NCBI GenBank assembly: GCA_041740975.1
Contig: JBGSKV010000111.1
Span: 1 to 51,749, forward strand
Reading direction: 5' to 3'
DNA from: JBGSKV01 sp041740975
GTDB taxonomy: Bacteria > Bdellovibrionota_B > Oligoflexia > Oligoflexales > JALZUQ01
DNA length: 51,749 nucleotides
Each line of letters begins with the position of its first letter. The stretch's first letter is position 1. Under the pieces are notes generated by a model. It saw nothing but the letters and a program-made list of their open reading frames with translations. It did no database searches and had not been told where the DNA came from. Below are positions 25,242 to 33,153 of the stretch, piece by piece. The position numbers and the translations under genes were made by a program.

Positions 25242-26537
25242 TTGTTAAAACGCATACCATTTTATTTATACACAATCATCGCCATGATCCTGGGATGTTT
25301 TGTCGGTCTGATTTTTGGCAGAGATGCCGCCTTCCTGGGAATCTTTGCCCAGGTCATCATTGGTTTGGTTAAGGCTTTCGCTGTTCCATTGTTATTTTTA
25401 ACAATCCTAGAGTCCATATTAGATTCGCAGTTTCAGGGACCCGGTATTCGGAAAATGCTCGGCATTTCCGCCTTGAACTGCATTCTTGCTATCACGATTG
25501 TTTTGATTATTGTCGACGTCTTTAAGCCTGGACTCTTGCTAAAGGACATCATAGCCACTGCTTCAGAAGGTGAAACTCCCATTGCACCGAGAGCGTCTAT
25601 TGGATGGTCAGAATCACTTCAGGCACTTTTACCAGAAAGTATTTTGGGCCCCTTTGTTCACAATCAAATGCCCGCTGTTATCGTCTTGGCAATTCTTTTA
25701 GGCATGGCGATTCGGGGTTTAGCGAAGGATGATAAAGTTTTTGAAATGGAGTTCGGCGAGAGAATTCTTCGAGTATCATCCGCAGACGTTTTAGAAAAAT
25801 CACGCGTTGTCGCCCATATCGCACTGGGAATTGTTCTACAGATTTTCAAGTATATTCTGATCCTGATTCCGGTAGCCATTTTCGCTGCTGTCGCCCGGTC
25901 TGTCGGCATGCAGGGACTTGAAGTTTTTAAAGGACTTTTTGTATTTGTCTTAGTTTGTTGTGGTGGCATGCTATTGCACATGCTTGTTGTTTACCAGGCC
26001 TGGGTCAAAATTTACGCCAAGCGATCATTGCGAGAGTTCTGGTCGAAGGCCAAGACTCCTGCCTTTTATTCCTTTGGAATTAACAGCAGCCTAGCCACTT
26101 TGCCCTTGACGCTCAAAGCGCTGGAAGAACTCAAAGTCTCGCGCTCAGCTTCTCGGCTAAGCGCATGCCTTGGTACTAACTTTAACAATGATGGAATCAT
26201 ACTTTATCAAGTGGTCGCTATTCTCATGATCGCTCAAGCCACGGGTATGGACATGAGTCTAGGTCATCAACTCAGCTTTTGCGCATTAAGTATTTTGGCA
26301 GCGCTAGGTGTTGCCGGTATCCCTGAAGCTGGCGTTATTGCCCTAACGATATTGATGACGGCCGCAAAGTTACCTCTGCATATCATTCCGCTTTTGTTGA
26401 GCGTGGATTGGCTGATTGCGCGGGTTCGTTCTGCGACGAATGTTTTGGGGGACATGACCGTTGCTATTGCCATCGATGGTGCGGGTAAGAAGCAACACAA
26501 TATTTCCAAAGTCACAGAATCTACGGACATCCAATAA
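25242..26537 (+). CDS. DAACS-family cation symporter, probably dicarboxylate-type
   Basis: Inner-membrane transporter of the dicarboxylate/amino acid:cation symporter family (DctA/GltP/GltPh). 431 aa from a TTG with GGGA eight bases upstream. Family signatures: serine-rich loop SSLATLP (282-288), NNDG (315-318; family usually NMDG), GVAGIPEAG (the GVPG loop) and the TM8 block DWLIARVRSATNVLGD (389-404). In amino acid carriers TM8 has an Asp that holds the substrate amino group; here the equivalent position is Ala393. DctA also lacks that Asp, so dicarboxylate or another non-amino substrate is inferred. The 3' end overlaps the convergent pilin gene by 17 bases. Confidence 0.85.
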   Translation: MLKRIPFYLYTIIAMILGCFVGLIFGRDAAFLGIFAQVIIGLVKAFAVPLLFLTILESILDSQFQGPGIRKMLGISALNCILAITIVLIIVDVFKPGLLLKDIIATASEGETPIAPRASIGWSESLQALLPESILGPFVHNQMPAVIVLAILLGMAIRGLAKDDKVFEMEFGERILRVSSADVLEKSRVVAHIALGIVLQIFKYILILIPVAIFAAVARSVGMQGLEVFKGLFVFVLVCCGGMLLHMLVVYQAWVKIYAKRSLREFWSKAKTPAFYSFGINSSLATLPLTLKALEELKVSRSASRLSACLGTNFNNDGIILYQVVAILMIAQATGMDMSLGHQLSFCALSILAALGVAGIPEAGVIALTILMTAAKLPLHIIPLLLSVDWLIARVRSATNVLGDMTVAIAIDGAGKKQHNISKVTESTDIQ

Positions 26538-27186
26538 TATGAGACATAGGTGTTCCGGCAGCGACGGTATTAAGCGGTCCCGTTATCAATCCGTACTCCC
26601 CGCCAGTGACGGTTCCATTTTCATCTAGGTCAAGAATCGAGTCGCTCGTGCCGATTTTGGAAATTAAAAACGAACTTAGTGTCGATCCACATTCTGCACC
26701 TCCTTTTGAAGGCCGCATGACTTGAGTTGCGCTTTCTCCTGTTGCCAACCAAAAAGAGCTGGCGCAGCAACGCGAGAAAACTCTCTTATTTCCTAAGGTT
26801 CCACCTTCTATGGCATATGCACGAGGCTGCTTGCCTTCCGCCACCAATATTCCATAAACAAAGTAGATTTTTCGACAGTCTGTCATTTTAAATCCAATAT
26901 TGGGGACCAACGTATTTCGGCATGAAGTCTCGGAAGTGAAAGTGTTGAAAGTTTGCAGTCCATTCGATCCACTCGCAAGTAAGAGGACTTTGTCATTTTC
27001 TCCGTGATAATATGCAGTCGCCAAACTTGCTAGTGACTTAACATTCAAAGGTGCTTCTGCATCTCTTGCTTTTTCGACCAAGCCACGGGCAATAGGAATT
27101 GTTAGAGATGCCAATGTAGCAACGATAGCCACAACGACCATTAATTCAATAAGAGAGAATCCAAAGTTGTTTCGATTTGACTTTAT
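26521..27186 (-). CDS. Type IV pilin-like protein, apparent ATA start
   Basis: 221 aa in the frame that contains a full class III prepilin signal: KSNRNNFG then FSLIELMVVVAIVATLASL, with Glu at +5. That frame has no ATG, GTG or TTG between the upstream stop (27196-27198) and the processing site. The only plausible initiator is ATA (27184-27186), giving a nine-residue leader and with GAGGTG six bases upstream. The nearest ATG (27197-27199) is one frame off. An internal ATG (27139-27141) would remove the cleavage site. The mature part has six or more Cys, including CC, and a DLDENGTVTGGEYG loop. Either a rare AUA start, a sequence error or a broken gene. Substrate of the nearby prepilin peptidase if expressed. 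Confidence 0.7.
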   Translation of the reverse strand: MKSNRNNFGFSLIELMVVVAIVATLASLTIPIARGLVEKARDAEAPLNVKSLASLATAYYHGENDKVLLLASGSNGLQTFNTFTSETSCRNTLVPNIGFKMTDCRKIYFVYGILVAEGKQPRAYAIEGGTLGNKRVFSRCCASSFWLATGESATQVMRPSKGGAECGSTLSSFLISKIGTSDSILDLDENGTVTGGEYGLITGPLNTVAAGTPMSHIIGCP

Positions 27187-27336
27187 TCTGGCACCTCATT
27201 GATGGTTGCTTCCCGCTCACCATCGGAACCAATGCCGTAAAATGAAGGCCATCTTCCCCACATTTTTTTTTAAATTTGAACGGAATGATAACTGAAACCC
27301 ACCTAAAAGACGCCGCATATCTTACTGATATTACTG

Positions 27337-27342
27337 TATAAT
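27337..27342 (+). promoter_or_regulatory. Probable -10 element of the lipoprotein gene
   Basis: A perfect TATAAT preceded by TG lies about 87 bases before the lipoprotein ATG. No good -35 is seen at 16-18 bases, so this is a tentative site. Confidence 0.35.
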
Positions 27343-27428
27343 CCTGGATTTGTGAACTCCAACGTCCCTTGGGCCGATAAGGTTCTTAAGCATAGCTCAA
27401 AATAGTTTTCACTTTAGAGGCATAAGTC

Positions 27429-28028
27429 ATGAAAAAGCTTTTTAGCATTTTTACTCTGTTCATCTTCGCACTCGTCATGAGCTGCGGCGAAAGTCAATTT
27501 GACGCCGGCAAAGCACCCGTAAAAGCTCAGCCTCTCACTGACAAACCAAATACTGTTAATGGCGCCGTAACAAAAGGTAGCTTTACAGTTTATACGATTC
27601 CCGCTGACCCACAACCTAAACAAGATTACGATGTCGTTATCGAAGTGAAGTTGCCAGCTTCTGCTACTAACTATTCGGCATCGGACCTATCTGGATGCGT
27701 CATTGGAACGGATAAATATGTTTACGTTATGAACCGCGGAACTTATACCTATGGCTTGTCCAAATCAAGCATCGGGGCCGGTGGCTTACTTGGTGGTTAC
27801 TTCAATACGAGTGCAAACGGACTTCCGCAAGTCGTCAATAGCTGTACTGACCTCAATAGTGTTCCCGATACCGCTTTCGTAGACTTGTTCGCACCATCCT
27901 TCGTAGGCGAGAGTCAAAAAGCGACCTTCAAAATTCGCATTCCAGGCGCCGCAGTTCTTGTGAAAGACCGGATACAAGTTCAGTCTACTCTACTAAATGA
28001 ATCTCAAAACTTCGATATCACTTTCTAA
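27429..28028 (+). CDS. Putative lipoprotein of unknown function
   Basis: 199 aa with signal sequence and consensus lipobox LVMSC (C19). The mature part is beta-rich with Cys in SGCVIG and NSCTDL that could pair. The sequence TYTYGLSKSSIGAGGLLGGYF is glycine-rich. No family recognised. AGAGG precedes the ATG by about ten bases. Monocistronic: own -10 upstream and a strong terminator downstream. Confidence 0.7.
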   Translation: MKKLFSIFTLFIFALVMSCGESQFDAGKAPVKAQPLTDKPNTVNGAVTKGSFTVYTIPADPQPKQDYDVVIEVKLPASATNYSASDLSGCVIGTDKYVYVMNRGTYTYGLSKSSIGAGGLLGGYFNTSANGLPQVVNSCTDLNSVPDTAFVDLFAPSFVGESQKATFKIRIPGAAVLVKDRIQVQSTLLNESQNFDITF

Positions 28029-28051
28029 TTTGAGTCATAAAAATAAAAATG

Positions 28052-28078
28052 AAAAACCCGGCCAATTGCCGGGTTTTT
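28052..28078. terminator. Bidirectional terminator between lipoprotein gene and hppA
   Basis: CCCGGC / GCCGGG stem (28057-28073) with a CAATT loop, extended by A5 on the left and T5 on the right. It serves the lipoprotein gene (plus) and hppA (minus). Confidence 0.9.
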
Positions 28079-28118
28079 CATTTTCAGAATTCGATTCTCG
28101 ATGAATACAATCAGTTAT

Positions 28119-30218
28119 TTAGTTAAAAAATTTCAGAAGTATTCCACCGTGGTGCATAAAGAATGGCGCGAAAACCAAGCTGATGATAGCCATGAGCTTC
28201 ATAAGGATATTGAGAGATGGGCCCGACGTATCCTTGAAAGGATCGCCGACCGTATCACCAACGACTGCTGCGTGATGGGCAGGACTTCCTTTGCCGCCAT
28301 GCGCTCCAGTCTCTATATACTTTTTCGCGTTGTCCCAGGCGCCACCAGCATTTGAAGAAGCTAATGCCAAGACGACACCGCAAACCATCGATCCACCAAG
28401 AACTCCCGCTAAAGCCTCGACACCAAACAAAAATCCTACGATAATCGGAGTTCCCATAACGAGTGCGCCAGGAGCGATCATTTGTTTCAAGGCTGCGTCG
28501 GTTGAGATCGACACGCATCGTTTATAGTCCGGCTTGCCTCGGCCTTCCAAAATGCCAAGTTCACGGAACTGACGGCGTACTTCTTCAATCATGGAGTTGG
28601 CAGCTATGCCGACTGCTTTCATCGTTTGAGCCGTGAATAAGAAAGGCAAAACGCCACCAATCATTAAACCCGCAAACACGATGGGTTGAAGCATATCAAG
28701 CGCAGGAACTTGCGCTCGCGTTAAGAACGCGGCAAACAAAGCGAGAGCCGTTAAAATTGCCGAACCAATTGCAAAGCCTTTTCCGATGGCCGCCGTTGTA
28801 TTTCCGGCTGCATCTAACAAGTCCGTTCGTTTACGAATTTCGGGGCCGAGTTCACACATCTCAGCAATACCACCCGCGTTATCAGAAACTGGCCCATAGG
28901 CATCGATTGTCAAACCAATGGCAATCGTTGAAATCATGCCGATTGCGGCGACAGCAATGCCGTACATTCCTGCAATCGTAAAAGACACATAAATCGCAAT
29001 CGCTAAGGCGAACACGGGAATGACAGAAGATTTGTACCCGAGCGCTAAGCCATAAATAATGTTGGTTGCCGCACCAGTATTGGAGGCATTTGCCACTTCA
29101 CGAACGGGAGCGTAGGCGTGCGATGTGTAATATTCTGTTATATAGCCAATGATAAGGCCTGTCCAAAGTCCACAAAGCACCGAAGTCAGAACCGCATTTT
29201 TAGTTACAAGGAGGCTACCCAACATAAACGAATCCACCATCAACCAATGCGTAATGCCAACGATGGCCACAGTCATCAGGATCGTAGAAAGAAGTAGTTG
29301 AAATTTTAAAGTCGGCTCAACTGACTTCGCGTCTGGCTTCAAGCGCGCAAACATAGCCGTGATCAAGCAGACGGGAATACCCACGGCTGAAATTACGAGA
29401 GGGTAAAGTAAAGCCGATTCATTTTCTGCCAATGCTGCTGCAGATGCGCCAATCACTAAAGCTGCGCAAGTGGCTTCCGCACAAGAACCAAATAAGTCCG
29501 CCCCCATACCTGCGATATCACCAACATTGTCACCAACGTTATCAGCGATAACGGCAGGGTTACGTGGATCATCTTCAGGAATACCCGCTTCAACTTTACC
29601 GACCAAGTCAGCGCCAACGTCAGCGGCTTTTGTGTAGATACCGCCGCCTACGCGTCCAAAAAGCGCAACTGCCGAACCACCTAATCCAAAACCCGCGATC
29701 ATTTCCATGAGTACCAGCGGATTATTAGGAATAAAGAATTTGTATGCCAAATAAATTGTCGTAAGACCAATCAGCGCTAAACTAACTAACGAAAAGCCCA
29801 TGACGGCACCAGATCGGAAAGCCGTTTGAAAGGCTTGAGAAAGTCCCAAACGAGCTTGAAGAGTCGTCCGGACGTTCCCTAACGTAGCAATTTTCATGCC
29901 CAAAAATGCACAAAAGCTCGATGTTGCCGCACCAGCTAAAAACGAAATCGCGCTAAAAAGTCCTTCGTGAAGAGGAGTATTCGCTTCATCCAACAAAAAG
30001 AAAATAAGCACAGAAAAACAAACCGCAAAAATTCCGACGTATTTGTACTCTCTACTTAGAAAGGCCATAGCGCCTTCAGCAATCGCACCCGAAATCTCTT
30101 TAAAGCGAGCTTCTTGAACTTTGTTGTCTGAGACGACCTGGATCGCAACAACTTTCTTGGCGTAAACCGCCGATGCAATCAATCCTAGTGCCGCACATGC
30201 AAAAATCAACAACGCCAC
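28119..30218 (-). CDS. hppA: Membrane-bound ion-pumping pyrophosphatase
   Basis: Integral membrane pump that hydrolyses cytoplasmic PPi and exports H+ or Na+. 699 aa, usual length. The GTG start is chosen: a GGGAGG ribosome-binding site stands seven bases before it and would lie inside the gene if the ATG five codons upstream were used, and the first helix (ALLIFACAALGLIASAVYA) starts there. Signature DVGADLVGKVEAGIPEDDPRN (split: DVGADLVGK, EDDPRNPAVIADNVGDNVGD) carries the Mg-PPi ligands. The GNTTAAIGKGFAIGSA block has Ala where K+-independent enzymes have Lys, so a K+-dependent subtype is inferred. H+ versus Na+ cannot be settled by eye. Confidence 0.95.
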   Translation of the reverse strand: MALLIFACAALGLIASAVYAKKVVAIQVVSDNKVQEARFKEISGAIAEGAMAFLSREYKYVGIFAVCFSVLIFFLLDEANTPLHEGLFSAISFLAGAATSSFCAFLGMKIATLGNVRTTLQARLGLSQAFQTAFRSGAVMGFSLVSLALIGLTTIYLAYKFFIPNNPLVLMEMIAGFGLGGSAVALFGRVGGGIYTKAADVGADLVGKVEAGIPEDDPRNPAVIADNVGDNVGDIAGMGADLFGSCAEATCAALVIGASAAALAENESALLYPLVISAVGIPVCLITAMFARLKPDAKSVEPTLKFQLLLSTILMTVAIVGITHWLMVDSFMLGSLLVTKNAVLTSVLCGLWTGLIIGYITEYYTSHAYAPVREVANASNTGAATNIIYGLALGYKSSVIPVFALAIAIYVSFTIAGMYGIAVAAIGMISTIAIGLTIDAYGPVSDNAGGIAEMCELGPEIRKRTDLLDAAGNTTAAIGKGFAIGSAILTALALFAAFLTRAQVPALDMLQPIVFAGLMIGGVLPFLFTAQTMKAVGIAANSMIEEVRRQFRELGILEGRGKPDYKRCVSISTDAALKQMIAPGALVMGTPIIVGFLFGVEALAGVLGGSMVCGVVLALASSNAGGAWDNAKKYIETGAHGGKGSPAHHAAVVGDTVGDPFKDTSGPSLNILMKLMAIISLVFAPFFMHHGGILLKFFN

Positions 30219-30442
30219 AACGAAACCTCCCATGCAATGAGTTTTGTTAGTAAAAAGGAGCCTTTCGTTATGCCAAGCCAGCAGGCAGCGGGCAAGGCAA
30301 ATCGACTTTAGAAGCAAATGGTGTAAGAAACAAAAGAAATGTGGCGAGATTTCAGGAAAGCTAGCTTAGAAATTGTGCAGAGCATGATTTTACAGTAGGG
30401 GGTATGCCGAGTGGCCTTCGATGACCATATGAACTCACGTTA

Positions 30443-31759
30443 CTAAATAGTTTGAGCCCACCCCATACCAGCCTTGACTAGTGCATTGTGAAACTGAACA
30501 TCGTCGGTCAAGAAGATACGGAAAATAGTTTGGTTAGCCGTACGCAACTTGCTGACAAATTTCTCCGTATCAACCAACGTTTTATCCGATGGCAATAGAT
30601 AAATTGCCACTGGGCTTTCCATTTGCTGATGCATAAATAAATCTTGGCGTCGGCCACTTGAGGTGCAAGTTGAGTCCGCCAACCCGTCCATAAGTAACCA
30701 CGAATCCATAAGCTGGTAAAACTGCTGCCATGACGCTTGATTGAAGAATGAAAGGTCTATGCGCTGATGTGAGAAGTATTTTTTCAGCTGAAAGTCCAGC
30801 GCCCGAATGCCCTCAAAGAAGGCCTCTCGATCACGCACAGTTTGTTTGAAGTCGGCGCGGTACTGATTGATACGTTCAAGAGTATCTATTTTGGCACTAT
30901 TTTCGCTTAACAGTTTCCGAGCGAAGGATATGAGAGCAGGAGCGGTTCGAACAAAGTTCGTTGTTCCATGCTGACGATTCCAGAAGAATATAATCTTTTC
31001 TAAAACTTGGATCGACATATTATTTTCTGGTTCAGCGTCTATGAGTTCAAGCTGCTCTTGAATCCGCTGTAACAAAACACATTCATTCTTTATGAGTTCG
31101 AGTCGTCGAACCCCGTAGCGACCTACTTCTTTTACTTTGTCATCGATTTCACCGATTTGTTTACTGAGTATTTGCTTACGAGCCAAGTACTGATCAATCT
31201 GATCATAGAGATCGAGCAAATTCCCGCGATTGACTACGAAAGACCGACCAATAAGCGTCTGCAGCTGCATGATAAGGTCATGTTCTTTTTTGCGGAAAGT
31301 TTCTGCCAAGGAGCCTTCCTGAAAGTCGTCTTCGAACGTTTCGTCTTCCACTAAAAAACCCTTGGAAACCTGCCAAGCCCCGACAATTTTGTGATTTTTT
31401 TTGTTGGCGCTTGGATGAGTGACGGATGCTAATATGGCATCTTGAAAATCCTGCAGTGAAGTTGAAACATTATTTTTCAAGATGGTGTAGCCGGCTGCCG
31501 AACGACTGAGCCTCCACATCTCGCCTTGCTCTGCACGTAAATGCGCTTCAACAAAAGTGAAGTTGGCAAGTTTCGGCTCTGCATGGTTGAAAATAAAATC
31601 GCAAGCTTCCGAGAAATAAGCAAGGTCCTGCTTCGGCTCAGAATAGAGAACTACCGATCGCAATGCATAGTGACTACCTTGCATTCCTACGCCTTGAAAA
31701 TGCCACGTGCGAAAATCTGTTTCGGTATTGAGTTGAAGCCTTAGCATAGAGAGAATCAT
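30443..31759 (-). CDS. Coiled-coil protein, possibly an eroded SMC/Rad50-like ATPase
   Basis: 438 aa, cytoplasmic. The N-terminus (MLRLQLNTETDFRTWHFQGVG ... VVLYSEPKQDLAYFSEACDFIF) has the shape of SMC/YhaN-type ATP-binding heads (F-x-G-x-G-x-F, then a strand, P-loop, helix). Where GPNEAGKST would be expected it reads SEPKQDLAYF, so no Walker A is present. Two helical, Glu/Lys/Gln-rich coiled-coil stretches follow (about 155-235 and 275-330). The end holds a strand-rich segment (PVAIYLLPSDKTLVDTE, IFRIFLTDDVQF). No other motif seen. The ATPase ancestry is a guess; it may be an unrelated coiled-coil protein. Confidence 0.5.
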   Translation of the reverse strand: MILSMLRLQLNTETDFRTWHFQGVGMQGSHYALRSVVLYSEPKQDLAYFSEACDFIFNHAEPKLANFTFVEAHLRAEQGEMWRLSRSAAGYTILKNNVSTSLQDFQDAILASVTHPSANKKNHKIVGAWQVSKGFLVEDETFEDDFQEGSLAETFRKKEHDLIMQLQTLIGRSFVVNRGNLLDLYDQIDQYLARKQILSKQIGEIDDKVKEVGRYGVRRLELIKNECVLLQRIQEQLELIDAEPENNMSIQVLEKIIFFWNRQHGTTNFVRTAPALISFARKLLSENSAKIDTLERINQYRADFKQTVRDREAFFEGIRALDFQLKKYFSHQRIDLSFFNQASWQQFYQLMDSWLLMDGLADSTCTSSGRRQDLFMHQQMESPVAIYLLPSDKTLVDTEKFVSKLRTANQTIFRIFLTDDVQFHNALVKAGMGWAQTI

Positions 31760-31780
31760 CGCGCGGCCTTTCCATTACTT

Positions 31781-31830
31781 CGTCATTCTGAACACTGGAG
31801 AGCTAAGCTCGTTGAGGCGACGAATCCCGA
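31781..31830 (-). repeat. Degenerate dispersed repeat (GATTC...GAATGACG type)
   Basis: Read on the minus strand it starts GGGATTCGTCGCC and ends CAGAATGACG, like the pair at 42380-42470 (GAGATCCTTTCGG ... CAGGATGACG). The match is partial. Such elements with a GAxATxCTTCG ... AxGATGACG frame are common short intergenic repeats in bacteria. It lies in the divergent gap between the coiled-coil gene and pyrD (31760-32025), where I see no gene and no convincing promoter pair. Confidence 0.4.
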
Positions 31831-32025
31831 AATTCTTCGCTTTTTAACGCCGAAAGGACGAAAGCTTTGAATGACTAGACTTGCCAACTAATTGTTCAGG
31901 GGGAACTTTTTGCCTACTTCTATATTGTAACATGGCGCTACGGGCCCGGATGTTTCCACTTGCAGCAGCCAGCGTTCTGCAATCCATAAAGAGACTTTAA
32001 TTCGCTATTCATTTCGCTGGCATAA

Positions 32026-33144
32026 ATGCAATCGAACCGATATAAGTTTGACATGAACACCGGCATAGAACTTCATTCTCAAGCGATTAAACGTGTCCAG
32101 AAAGCGATTGCACTCGGAGAGCTATCAGCAGCCTGTTTGCGGATGCTTCCTGCTGAAACTGCTCACGACCTTGCGTTACACGCGCTCAAGAAAGGCTGGC
32201 ATCGTGTTTTGCCGCGACCTGAAGTCCTACACCTGACGCACATGATGAAATCCCACGTTCGCACCATAGGGCCTATTTTGCATCCTATAGGACTAGCCGC
32301 GGGATTCGATAAGAACGCTCATTGCATCGATGCGCTTGCCGATTTAAATTTTTCGTCGCTAGAGGTGGGAACGATCACTCCCATTGGCCAAATAGGAAAC
32401 AAGAAGCCGAGGTTGTTTCGACTGCCCGCGCAACGATCCCTGATCAATCGCATGGGATTTAATAATATCGGCGCGCAAGCCGTCTCGCAAAATTGGAAAA
32501 ATAATCCTCCTCAAACCAAAGTCCCAATCGGAATAAATATTGGAAAGAACAAAGTCACCGCAAACGAAGCCGCCGTTGACGACTACATGAAATCGCTCGA
32601 TCTCTTGGCCGGCCTTGCTCAGTATTTTGTTGTGAATATTTCCTCCCCCAATACTCCTGGTTTGCGTGAGCTTGCTGAACCAGGTTTTATCAAATCACTT
32701 GGACATATGATTGGGCCAACAAGATTGGAGAATGTTTGGCTTAAGCTGGATCCGGATATGACTAAACCACAATTACAAAAATTGACCCAAACTGCCGCTG
32801 AGGTTGGATTCGCTGGTTTGATTCTCGCCAATACGCACGCCGTCACTTGGCCTGAAACTGGTGGATTTAGCGGCGCGCCGCTAGCAACCAGGGCATGCCA
32901 GCTTTTAGAATGGTGTCACGAGGTCCATAACGGCCAGCTCCCCATGATATCCGTGGGTGGCGTTTTTTCTGGATCAGACGTCTACGAACGACTGATTCGA
33001 GGTGCTTCAATGGTGCAGATATACACGGCTTTTGTGTATCGTGGCCCATGGGTTGTGACGGGTATGTTATTAGAATTGCGGCACGAACTCCAACTAAGGG
33101 GTTTTCGCACAGTCGAAGAAGCAATAGGCTCCCATTACGAATAG
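32026..33144 (+). CDS. pyrD: Dihydroorotate dehydrogenase (quinone), class 2
   Basis: Inner-membrane-associated FMN flavoprotein that oxidises dihydroorotate to orotate in pyrimidine synthesis, with electrons passing to quinone. 372 aa. The class-2 signature FVVNISSPNTPGLREL (201-216) carries the catalytic Ser (S207), and LAAGFDKNA (90-98), LINRMGFNN (139-147) and the late VGGVFSG with VQIYTAFVYRGP form the FMN/phosphate site. The long N-terminal helical extension expected for membrane-linked class 2 enzymes is present (residues about 15-75). A later ATG (32053) is an alternative start. The HD-domain gene follows after nine bases. Confidence 0.93.
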   Translation: MQSNRYKFDMNTGIELHSQAIKRVQKAIALGELSAACLRMLPAETAHDLALHALKKGWHRVLPRPEVLHLTHMMKSHVRTIGPILHPIGLAAGFDKNAHCIDALADLNFSSLEVGTITPIGQIGNKKPRLFRLPAQRSLINRMGFNNIGAQAVSQNWKNNPPQTKVPIGINIGKNKVTANEAAVDDYMKSLDLLAGLAQYFVVNISSPNTPGLRELAEPGFIKSLGHMIGPTRLENVWLKLDPDMTKPQLQKLTQTAAEVGFAGLILANTHAVTWPETGGFSGAPLATRACQLLEWCHEVHNGQLPMISVGGVFSGSDVYERLIRGASMVQIYTAFVYRGPWVVTGMLLELRHELQLRGFRTVEEAIGSHYE

Positions 33145-33153
33145 GATGATTAC

